Part shown: positions 1 through 3,988 of the stretch, piece after piece
Numbering within the stretch: the stretch's first letter is position 1
How the letters are laid out: the number at the start of each line of letters is the position of its first letter
Assembly: GCA_903881265.1 (NCBI GenBank)
Contig: CAIRSV010000260.1
Coordinates: 1 to 5,191 of the forward strand
Length of the DNA: 5,191 nucleotides
Direction: 5' to 3'
From: an uncultured Bacteroidota bacterium
GTDB lineage: Bacteria > Bacteroidota > Bacteroidia > Chitinophagales > Chitinophagaceae
Program-made: the position numbers and the translations under genes
Notes under the pieces: generated by a model
What the model was told of the DNA's origin: nothing
Seen by the model: only the letters and a program-made list of their open reading frames with translations
The model's database searches: none

Positions 1-11
1 AAACATTGGTT

Positions 12-73
12 TCCTCACCAACCGAAAGAGTTAAATTAATTGTGGTATGTGAAGACACATACCACGGAATAAG
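12..73. repeat. REP-like palindromic repeat, copy 1
   Basis: This 62-base block matches 1217-1278 at 56 of 62 positions by eye. Its core is a perfect hairpin: GTGGTATGTG (42-51), loop AAGA (52-55), CACATACCAC (56-65). The conserved part begins well outside the hairpin and includes the flank AAAGAGTTAAAT, so the mobile or duplicated unit is larger than the palindrome. Intergenic location, short size and a perfect GC-containing stem resemble bacterial REP elements. No transposase is present to explain movement. Confidence 0.7.
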
Positions 74-87
74 GTTCACAGAACCTT
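71..87. other. Perfect stem-loop following REP-like repeat
   Basis: AAGGTTC (71-77), loop ACA, GAACCTT (81-87) forms a perfect 7-bp hairpin five bases after the REP-like palindrome. It has no T-tract, so it is not a terminator by itself. The second REP-like copy lacks this stem at the same place. Confidence 0.45.
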
Positions 88-98
88 CATTATCATCC

Positions 99-130
99 GT
101 TCGACATGCGCAGAGCCTAACATATCGAAC
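99..130. other. Ten-base stem-loop with one mismatch
   Basis: GTTCGACATG (99-108) pairs with CATATCGAAC (121-130) apart from one C-A mismatch, leaving a 12-base loop. It is the third hairpin in a row between 42 and 130. It could belong to a structured transcript that ends at the terminator at 265-290. Confidence 0.4.
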
Positions 131-264
131 AGCCTGAATTTGTCAATATCAAATAATATTCTTTCCTTTACGTTATTCTTTCAACCAATTTTATGACAAC
201 ACGTGTAAGTATGAAAAACAGCACTTTGTATACTGACCTTGGTTAGTCCATCCAACAAAAAAGC

Positions 265-290
265 AAAGGGAGAATCATCTCCCTTTTTTT
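265..290 (+). terminator. Strong intrinsic terminator
   Basis: AAAGGGAGA (265-273), loop ATCA, TCTCCCTTT (278-286) gives a 9-bp stem, with a run of seven T at 284-290. An A-tract at 257-262 means it could also work weakly on the minus strand. There is no visible gene to its left, so the transcript it ends starts either off the window or in the hairpin region. Its tail CCTTTTTTTATGCC is identical to that of the terminator near 3850. Confidence 0.85.
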
Positions 291-363
291 ATGCCTACTT
301 GTGCATTCATTCGAAATTTGTATTCATTTAAAACTTGGAAATAAACGTAATTAATTTTACATA

Positions 364-900
364 ATGTATTCATTTAGCCAATTAAAATCTGCCTTAGATA
401 GTGTGCAAGACGAACTGATTCAACACCATTTCTATGACCACCGCTTAGCAAAGATTAATGTTATTTGGGTAGCAGGATACGGCATTGAATATGGACATCA
501 GCAATACAGAGCATCAGGTGACATTGTAATATACTCCTTGAGTAAAAGCAAACTCCGCGAATTATTTGGAGGCCCTTACGTTTCATTAAAAGATATTTTG
601 CGGCACGAATATGCACACGCTTTTGCGGATACGCATCGTTCATTAATGCAAACAGCTGCCTTTAAACAGGCATTCTGGACCCATCATGATGATTACAACA
701 CGAGTTGGCATTTTGATCCCACATTATTTGTTTCAGCATACGCTGCTAGCAGTGCAATGGAAGATTTTGCAGAAACATTTATGTACTATCTAGAATATTC
801 AGGCATCTTGCCTTTGAAATTTAAACATCCCGCCATTCAAACAAAATGGACATTTATTAGCATGCTCAGTAAGCAACAAAAAATAAATACGGATGTGTAA
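364..900 (+). CDS. Small leaderless zinc metallopeptidase (gluzincin-like)
   Basis: This 178-residue protein carries a zinc-peptidase HExxH motif, HEYAH at residues 81-85 within RHEYAHAFAD. About 50 residues later is FVSAYAASSAMEDFAETF (122-139). The spacing and the EDFAE segment resemble the putative zinc-binding metallopeptidase family (Peptidase_Mx, COG4307), whose members carry a similar SAYAS...WEDWAET stretch. I recognise this from memory, not from a search. By analogy with gluzincins, H81 and H85 would bind zinc, E82 would be catalytic and E133 the third ligand. There is no signal peptide or membrane segment, so a cytoplasmic location is likely unless it is exported by a leaderless route. 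The start is fixed by an in-frame stop at 352-354, and the leader is AT-rich without a Shine-Dalgarno sequence. Its substrate is unknown. The next gene lies 98 bases downstream on the same strand, with no terminator seen between them. Confidence 0.8.
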   Translation: MYSFSQLKSALDSVQDELIQHHFYDHRLAKINVIWVAGYGIEYGHQQYRASGDIVIYSLSKSKLRELFGGPYVSLKDILRHEYAHAFADTHRSLMQTAAFKQAFWTHHDDYNTSWHFDPTLFVSAYAASSAMEDFAETFMYYLEYSGILPLKFKHPAIQTKWTFISMLSKQQKINTDV

Positions 901-998
901 ATATCAAAACGCTCAGTATATTTTCATTACCTTTATCGCTCATTATTCGACAGATTCGCAATCCAATTAAAATTAATTAACAACAAAAAAAAGTATCA

Positions 999-1190
999 AT
1001 GAAAGACGCGTTTACATGGTGTGTAAAATTGTTAGAGTATTATGCTCAACTATTTAATATGACCTATGAAGAACTGAACATTTGGATATTTTGCATCATC
1101 GAACCCATTGTCTTCCTGCTGATGTTGTTTATCATCATTAAACAATTTGTCAAGATCAAGAAACTAAAAAAAAGCAATACGAGCCAATAA
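999..1190 (+). CDS. Small single-pass membrane protein, unknown function
   Basis: This 63-residue protein has an amphipathic, aromatic N-terminal segment (FTWCVKLLEYYAQLFNM, residues 5-21) and one strongly hydrophobic span at about 28-48. It ends in a basic tail (KIKKLKK, 52-58). The positive tail predicts the C-terminus inside the cell and the N-terminus in the periplasm. I do not recognise a named family. Small proteins of this layout occur in Bacteroidota, but no function can be read from the sequence. The start codon follows the A-rich stretch AAAAAAAAGT, typical of translation starts in this phylum. It may be co-transcribed with the upstream metallopeptidase. The last codons (NTSQ and stop) recur as an isolated remnant at 1313-1347, beyond the REP-like block. 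Confidence 0.65.
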   Translation: MKDAFTWCVKLLEYYAQLFNMTYEELNIWIFCIIEPIVFLLMLFIIIKQFVKIKKLKKSNTSQ

Positions 1191-1200
1191 CATACTGTGC
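1164..1200. repeat. Flanking direct repeat, copy 1 (3' end of small gene)
   Basis: This segment spans the end of the small membrane-protein gene. It recurs at 1313-1347 with a 2-base A-run difference and five substitutions over 35 aligned bases; the shared core is AATACGAGCCAAT. Together the copies bracket the REP-like block. Confidence 0.55.
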
Positions 1201-1216
1201 CCTGCCTCGGTTCGTA

Positions 1217-1278
1217 TCCTCAAGAACCTAAAGAGTTAAATAAATTGTGGTATGTGAAGACACATACCACGGGATAGG
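1217..1278. repeat. REP-like palindromic repeat, copy 2
   Basis: This is the second copy of the block at 12-73, with 56 of 62 bases identical. The hairpin core GTGGTATGTG (1247-1256), AAGA, CACATACCAC (1261-1270) is conserved without change, while the flanks differ. That pattern suggests the stem is the selected or mobile part. It lies between the small membrane-protein gene and the archaemetzincin lipoprotein gene. Confidence 0.7.
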
Positions 1279-1305
1279 TCCGTGAAGAAACATACCACGG
1301 GATAG
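1254..1305. repeat. Partial tandem duplication inside REP-like element
   Basis: The right half of the hairpin plus its tail (1254-1277) is repeated at 1282-1305 with 23 of 24 bases identical, a period of 28. The single change turns GAAGACACAT into GAAGAAACAT. The duplicate lacks the left arm and so cannot form the full palindrome. Confidence 0.6.
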
Positions 1306-1312
1306 TCCGAAT

Positions 1313-1347
1313 CTAAAAAAGAAATACGAGCCAATGACCTACGATGC
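1313..1347. repeat. Flanking direct repeat, copy 2 (orphan gene end)
   Basis: This degenerate copy of 1164-1200 lies beyond the REP-like block. Read in the matching phase, it encodes NTSQ followed by a stop, as at the true end of the small membrane-protein gene, but it has no gene in front of it. It is best explained as a remnant of a duplication or replacement. Confidence 0.45.
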
Positions 1348-1402
1348 TACTTTAAATTTAACATGACATTAGAAGCTACCCTATTTAAATTAGCATTACA
1401 TT
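1346..1402. repeat. Imperfect direct repeat upstream of lipoprotein gene
   Basis: GCTAC, TTTAAATT and CATGACATT (1346-1370) recur in the same order as GCTAC, TTTAAATT and CATTACATT (1375-1402), with a 4-base insertion in the second copy. The pair ends 42 bases before the start codon at 1445, where a regulator could bind. No clear promoter was found nearby. Confidence 0.35.
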
Positions 1403-1444
1403 CACCTATCAAATAATGTACAAAACATACACACCTATTTTTCT

Positions 1445-2077
1445 ATGAAACCATTCAATATTTACCTCATCATGTTATCCATTTTGTTGATGTGCAGTTG
1501 CACCACATCCTCGCAAGATCATAAAAAAATAAGTACTACGCAGCAAGCAGTCAAACCTACGGTACGCATTTACATACAACCCTTTACTGATTTACCGGCG
1601 AGCTATCTAACGTATATCAGTAACGAATTTCAAAAAACATTCAAGAAGGTTATTATCAATCCGCGGGTTAATTTACCTGTGCGTTCATACTATCCTGCGA
1701 GAAGCAGATATAGAGCTGATTCATTATTAAGTTTCCTTGGTCGTCAAACAAACGATGGCTGTCATACAATAGGATTAACCACTAAAGATATCAGTACCAC
1801 AAAAGGTAAAAATATAGACTGGGGTGTGATGGGACTAGGAAATTGCCCGGGTAAAGCCTGTGTCGCCTCTTCATTCAGATTGAAAGGAAAGAATCCAATG
1901 GAAAAATTATACAAAGTGGCGATACACGAATTAGGGCATACAGAAGGACTGCCACATTGTTTAGTACAAACTTGTTTTATGCGAGACGCCGAAGGGCAAG
2001 ACAATACCGATCAAGAAACAGGATTTTGTGCTGCTTGCAAACACAGGCTGATACAAGCAGGTTGGACATTTAATTAA
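1445..2077 (+). CDS. Exported archaemetzincin-like zinc metalloprotease lipoprotein
   Basis: This 210-residue protein has a short basic-hydrophobic signal ending in LLMCSC (14-19), so it is probably lipid-anchored at C19 (C17 possible). The mature part matches the archaemetzincin (M54) plan. HELGHTEGLPH (161-171) supplies three zinc-binding histidines (H161, H165, H171) and the catalytic E162. It is followed by C172-x4-C177-x-M179 and then C195-x2-C198, a probable structural zinc site. The spacing from M179 to C195 is slightly shorter than the family pattern I recall. The upstream PVRSYYPARSRYRADSLL stretch also fits the family. C106, C134 and C139 add possible disulphides. It probably cleaves peptides in the periplasm or at the outer membrane, with unknown substrate. 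The repeat-protein gene starts 10 bases after its stop, which suggests one operon. An exported, lipidated member is unusual, since well-known archaemetzincins are intracellular. Confidence 0.85.
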   Translation: MKPFNIYLIMLSILLMCSCTTSSQDHKKISTTQQAVKPTVRIYIQPFTDLPASYLTYISNEFQKTFKKVIINPRVNLPVRSYYPARSRYRADSLLSFLGRQTNDGCHTIGLTTKDISTTKGKNIDWGVMGLGNCPGKACVASSFRLKGKNPMEKLYKVAIHELGHTEGLPHCLVQTCFMRDAEGQDNTDQETGFCAACKHRLIQAGWTFN

Positions 2078-2087
2078 ATCAATCAAT

Positions 2088-2423
2088 ATGAAAAAAATAC
2101 TAACTAGTGCTGCTCTGTTATTGTCTACTACCCTATGTATAGCTCAAAAAGTGTATGCTGTCGAATATGCGAGCCAAGCTGATGTCAAGGTATTTGTGGT
2201 CAACTATGAAAGTCAGGCCGACGTAAAAGTTTATAAGGTAGATTATCAAAGTCAAGCAGGTTCAAACAATGGAAAATGGTTTTTCACTTCGTATGCGAGT
2301 CAGGCAACTAAAAAAGTATTTTTTGTTGACTATGCAAGTCAGGCTGATTTGAAAATTTATTTCGTTAACTACGAAAGTCAAGCTGGCTGGAGAAACAATG
2401 CTAAAAAAGCATTGATGTATTAA
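2088..2423 (+). CDS. Secreted 13-residue-repeat protein (DUF6150-like)
   Basis: This 111-residue protein has a signal peptide at about 1-20 (MKKILTSAALLLSTTLCIAQ) followed by an almost pure repeat array. The motif YxSQA starts at residues 27, 40, 53, 69, 82 and 95. The spacing is 13 residues except for a 3-residue insertion in the middle (GSNNGKWFF), giving two sets of three. Each unit alternates a polar YxSQAD turn with a VKVFVV-like beta strand, so a small beta-solenoid or sheet stack is plausible (inference). The array ends in GWRNNAKKALMY. The pattern matches what I remember of the DUF6150 family of Bacteroidota; function is unknown. The gene follows the archaemetzincin gene by 10 bases and is probably translated from the same mRNA. 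No terminator with a T-run follows it. Confidence 0.85.
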   Translation: MKKILTSAALLLSTTLCIAQKVYAVEYASQADVKVFVVNYESQADVKVYKVDYQSQAGSNNGKWFFTSYASQATKKVFFVDYASQADLKIYFVNYESQAGWRNNAKKALMY

Positions 2424-2442
2424 CGAAGCTGTTTAAGAAGTT

Positions 2443-2485
2443 ATGGAAGTAATTATAGTCTGTATGCCATATGCGTTACTTTCAT
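2443..2485. other. Post-stop hairpin without T-tract
   Basis: ATGGAAGTAA (2443-2452) can pair with TTACTTTCAT (2476-2485) over 10 bp with one G-U pair and a 23-base loop. It lies 20 bases after the repeat-protein stop codon. With no T-run it is not a standard terminator, but it may mark the 3' end of the mRNA. Confidence 0.3.
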
Positions 2486-2508
2486 CCATACGTAAACGTC
2501 ATCTAGTA

Positions 2509-2520
2509 TATCACGTGATA
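2509..2520. promoter_or_regulatory. Perfect 12-bp palindrome, candidate operator
   Basis: TATCACGTGATA is a perfect palindrome ending 18 bases before the -33-like TTG of the first promoter module. Dimeric regulators often bind such sites. It is not repeated in front of the second promoter module, so any control would be specific to the first. Confidence 0.35.
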
Positions 2521-2538
2521 AATATGTCATATTTGACA

Positions 2539-2569
2539 TTGCTAAGGAAACTTATTCAAGTTACTTTTG
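2539..2569 (+). promoter_or_regulatory. Bacteroidota-type promoter, module copy 1
   Basis: TTG (2539-2541), a 20-base spacer and TACTTTTG (2562-2569) fit the Bacteroidota -33/-7 pattern (TTG and TAnnTTTG). The site lies in a 42-base module, 2530-2571, that matches 2880-2921 at 33 positions. Conserved parts are TGACATTG, TTATTCAA and TTACTTTTG. No protein gene starts within the next 350 bases, so it may drive a non-coding RNA or be a relic. Confidence 0.6.
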
Positions 2570-2749
2570 CCGGGTGCAGTTTCAAGTACGAAATGTACAA
2601 TGCAGTTTTAGTATCCTTTTGAGCACAGTCTTGTTACATTTTCTATCCATTATAAAGCGTCAGAAATAACGTTGCATACATAGATCTATCCTAACAAGCC
2701 TTTTAATTGATGAGGCAACGGGTAAAATTATAGCTGGGGTTTACAGCAA

Positions 2750-2793
2750 TCAACTCTGTGGCAGACTATTGTCTGCTGTTGTGTGAGAGTTGA
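2750..2793. other. Nested stem-loop, possible RNA structure
   Basis: An outer stem TCAACTCT (2750-2757)/AGAGTTGA (2786-2793) encloses a perfect inner hairpin GCAGAC (2761-2766), TATT, GTCTGC (2771-2776). The internal loop is asymmetric, with 3 bases on one side and 9 on the other. Two perfect nested stems in non-coding DNA suggest a folded transcript. Confidence 0.5.
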
Positions 2794-2806
2794 ATCAGTT
2801 TCTTTA

Positions 2807-2835
2807 CCACTTTCTTTCTGTAATAAGTAAAGTGG
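2807..2835. other. Seven-bp hairpin before XRE promoter
   Basis: CCACTTT (2807-2813) pairs with AAAGTGG (2829-2835) around a 15-base loop. It follows the nested stem-loop by 13 bases. No T-run follows, so it is not a typical terminator. Confidence 0.35.
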
Positions 2836-2888
2836 ACTATTTATCAAAAAGTCATTTTAAACTATTTTAGAATATGGCTTATCTGACA

Positions 2889-2919
2889 TTGTTATAGATC
2901 ATTATTCAAATTACTTTTG
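2889..2919 (+). promoter_or_regulatory. Bacteroidota-type promoter of the XRE gene, module copy 2
   Basis: TTG (2889-2891), a 20-base spacer and TACTTTTG (2912-2919) form a good -33/-7 pair, 27 bases before the GTG start at 2947. A transcript would have a leader of about 20 bases. The surrounding module, 2880-2921, repeats 2530-2571. Bases conserved outside the promoter core (TGACATTG, TTATTCAA) could be a binding site for the regulator itself. Confidence 0.65.
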
Positions 2920-2946
2920 TCAGTTACCACCTACTAAATTAAAAAA

Positions 2947-3243
2947 GTGAAGCCAGTAAAAAAGAAATTAACCAAAGAAGAAAAAAAAATAACGAAAGAA
3001 GAATTAAGCGTTTCAATAGGAAAAGTAATCCGTGAATTTAGATTATCAAAAAAGATGAGTATCGAATCACTTTCTAATGAAACAGGCCTGGGGTATTCGC
3101 AGTTATCTAGAATTGAACGAGGTAAAATAAACACCTCTATTTATCATATCTATATCATCGTTAAAACGCTAAATATTCCTATAAAAACGATTTTAAAATC
3201 CTTTGTTAGGGCGATTATGAGAAGTTATAAAGCAAAATCATAA
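2947..3243 (+). CDS. Small XRE-family (Cro/CI-type HTH) transcriptional regulator
   Basis: This 98-residue DNA-binding protein has one HTH_3-type domain at about residues 24-84. The recognition helix region GYSQLSRIERGK (49-60) carries the family hallmark of a helix ending in IERG. The N-terminus (1-20) is very rich in lysine and glutamate, and the C-terminus ends in a basic tail (RSYKAKS). There is no sensor or oligomerisation domain, so it would bind as a simple dimer. The start is GTG: an in-frame stop lies at 2935-2937, and the first ATG (at 3055) would remove the first helices. It sits 27 bases after a Bacteroidota-type promoter that shares a 42-base module with another site 350 bases upstream, so it may control itself and that site (inference). 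The next gene starts 107 bases downstream and has its own promoter-like site. Confidence 0.85.
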   Translation: MKPVKKKLTKEEKKITKEELSVSIGKVIREFRLSKKMSIESLSNETGLGYSQLSRIERGKINTSIYHIYIIVKTLNIPIKTILKSFVRAIMRSYKAKS

Positions 3244-3282
3244 CGATTGAAAAATAATACACGGCATCTCACTTGCTGTCGC

Positions 3283-3313
3283 TTGGAAATCAGCAAAATT
3301 TAAACTACATTTA
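3283..3313 (+). promoter_or_regulatory. Promoter-like site of the small lipoprotein gene
   Basis: TTG (3283-3285), a 20-base spacer and TACATTTA (3306-3313) match the -33/-7 pattern except for A instead of G in the last position. The spacing is the same as in the two promoter modules upstream. It lies 37 bases before the ATG at 3351, a normal leader length. Confidence 0.4.
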
Positions 3314-3350
3314 GACATTACATAATTTATAAACAATTAAAAAACAGAAA

Positions 3351-3803
3351 ATGAGAAAAACAATGATTAAAATGGCTATGTTGATTGCAGTAATTGCAAC
3401 ATTCGCTAGTTGCACAACCTTAAATCATAGCATGAGAGAACCAAACACACGGGTAAATTTCACAAAAAGTGATTTCACGTTATCTGAACAAGTATCAGCT
3501 GAAGATAAAACAGTTAAAATCTTAGGGATTGACTTTGAAAGACTATTCAAAAAAGAAACTGGTGTTGTTGACAATGGTGCGTCTTCTATTAGTCTGGCTA
3601 ATATGCCTGTGGTTGGGACCGTATTATATGACAAAACCTCAAATTATGCCCTTTACAATCTTATGTTCACCAATCCAGGCTATGACGTAATATTTTATCC
3701 TCAATATGAAACAAAAATTTCAAAACCGGTATTAGGGCTTGGCTTCATTGTCAAAATAACAAAAGTTAAGACAACAGCAAGACTTGGTAAACTAAAAGAA
3801 TAA
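3351..3803 (+). CDS. Small lipoprotein of unknown function
   Basis: This 150-residue protein starts with a lipoprotein signal, MRKTMIKMAMLIAVIATFAS, followed by the lipid-anchored C21 (lipobox FASC, 18-21). The mature part begins CTTLNHSMREPNTRVNFTKS and has a mixed alternating pattern, with KILGIDFERLFKKETG (56-71), a GTVLYDKTSNYALYNLM segment (89-105) and a YDVIFYPQYE strand (111-120). It resembles small Bacteroidota lipoproteins of the DUF6567 kind, but I recall this family only weakly. There are no catalytic motifs, and it would sit in the periplasm or at the outer membrane. The ATG follows an A-rich leader (AAAAAACAGAAA). It has its own promoter-like site and a strong terminator 25 bases after its stop, so it is probably a single-gene unit. 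It converges on pdhA. Confidence 0.8.
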   Translation: MRKTMIKMAMLIAVIATFASCTTLNHSMREPNTRVNFTKSDFTLSEQVSAEDKTVKILGIDFERLFKKETGVVDNGASSISLANMPVVGTVLYDKTSNYALYNLMFTNPGYDVIFYPQYETKISKPVLGLGFIVKITKVKTTARLGKLKE

Positions 3804-3828
3804 AATAGTCATTTATTAAATCATCAAC

Positions 3829-3855
3829 GGTCAGCATAACAGCTGACCTTTTTTT
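3829..3855 (+). terminator. Intrinsic terminator of the lipoprotein gene
   Basis: GGTCAGC (3829-3835), loop ATAACA, GCTGACC (3842-3848) and seven T (3849-3855) form a clear terminator 25 bases after the lipoprotein stop. The tail CCTTTTTTTATGCC equals that of the terminator at 265-290. Confidence 0.9.
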
Positions 3856-3967
3856 ATGCCCCTTGCATCATATCGGTGTAAAGTGATTTATTCGCTTCTG
3901 ACAAATCATGGTCGCTACTAAACAAGAAATGCTCCCCTGAGGAAGCATTTAGCATGTGCGATAACAT
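3854..3967 (-). CDS. Possible 37-residue open frame downstream of pdhA
   Basis: From ATG at 3965-3967 the minus strand reads 37 codons to a TAA at 3854-3856, with a protein-like composition (for example SSGEHFLFSSDHDLSEANK). The frame is the same as pdhA and stays open from the pdhA stop onward. Its end, DLSEANKSLYTD, resembles the end of PdhA, DVSEVYKDIYTD, with 7 of 12 residues equal. It may be a degenerate copy of the pdhA tail, a small separate protein, or chance. Its stop overlaps the T-tract of the convergent terminator, and a 7-bp inverted repeat AAATGCT/AGCATTT (3927-3933/3944-3950) lies inside it. I know of no family for it. Confidence 0.3.
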   Translation of the reverse strand: MLSHMLNASSGEHFLFSSDHDLSEANKSLYTDMMQGA

Positions 3968-3988
3968 TGCATTTGAAACCGAATACAA

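Larger units (their letters stand above)
1..363. other. Gene-free leader region with hairpins and a terminator
   Basis: No convincing protein gene or known RNA gene is visible here. The stretch holds a REP-like hairpin (42-65), a second perfect stem-loop (71-87), a third stem-loop (99-130) and an intrinsic terminator (265-290), each listed separately. Positions 131-264 contain AT-rich sequence in which I see no repeat, promoter or gene. Because the terminator needs a transcript entering from the left, this may be the 3' UTR of a gene off the left edge, or a small RNA. From 291 to 363 is the leader of the metallopeptidase gene, with no clear TAnnTTTG promoter. Confidence 0.6.
2572..2879 (+). 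ncRNA. Possible non-coding RNA between two promoter copies
   Basis: This 308-base stretch has no protein gene that I can support; the only frames are of about ten codons. It starts just after a good promoter-like site and contains two stable hairpins (2750-2793 and 2807-2835). It could be a small RNA or a long leader that extends into the XRE regulator gene. It could equally be the remains of a gene lost after promoter duplication. No T-tract terminator is visible at its end. The assignment is tentative. Confidence 0.3.

Noticed and set aside
3..137. Open plus-strand frame of 44 codons entering from the left edge
   Set aside because: It has no visible start, runs straight through the REP-like hairpins and reads as unremarkable sequence; the second repeat copy does not keep the frame open. 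It is better explained as repeat DNA.
317..359. Promoter for the first metallopeptidase gene (TTTG at 317-320, TAATTTTA at 352-359)
   Set aside because: The spacing is far from 19-21 bases and the -7 match is poor.
461..643. Antisense open frame of 60 codons within the first metallopeptidase gene
   Set aside because: It lies fully opposite a gene with a clear zinc-site motif and shows no family features.
1201..1312. Insertion sequence remnant
   Set aside because: There is no transposase frame and no paired terminal inverted repeats; only REP-like palindromes and a short duplication can be supported.
1762..2004. Antisense open frame of 80 codons in the archaemetzincin gene
   Set aside because: It is a shadow of the conserved HELGH and cysteine region on the other strand, with no independent signal.
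2160..2400. Regular 39-base DNA repeat resembling a tandem or CRISPR-like array
   Set aside because: The period is a multiple of three, third positions vary freely and the frame encodes a coherent repeat protein, so it is coding.
2934..3134. Antisense open frame of 66 codons over the XRE gene
   Set aside because: The plus strand encodes a recognisable HTH domain with a promoter. The antisense frame comes from the lysine-rich (AAA/GAA) codons.
3425..3634. Antisense open frame of 69 codons in the lipoprotein gene
   Set aside because: The plus strand has a lipobox, promoter-like site and terminator; nothing supports the minus frame.
3927..3950. Inverted repeat AAATGCT/AGCATTT as the pdhA terminator
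   Set aside because: There is no T-run following it on the minus strand, so it does not meet the intrinsic terminator pattern.
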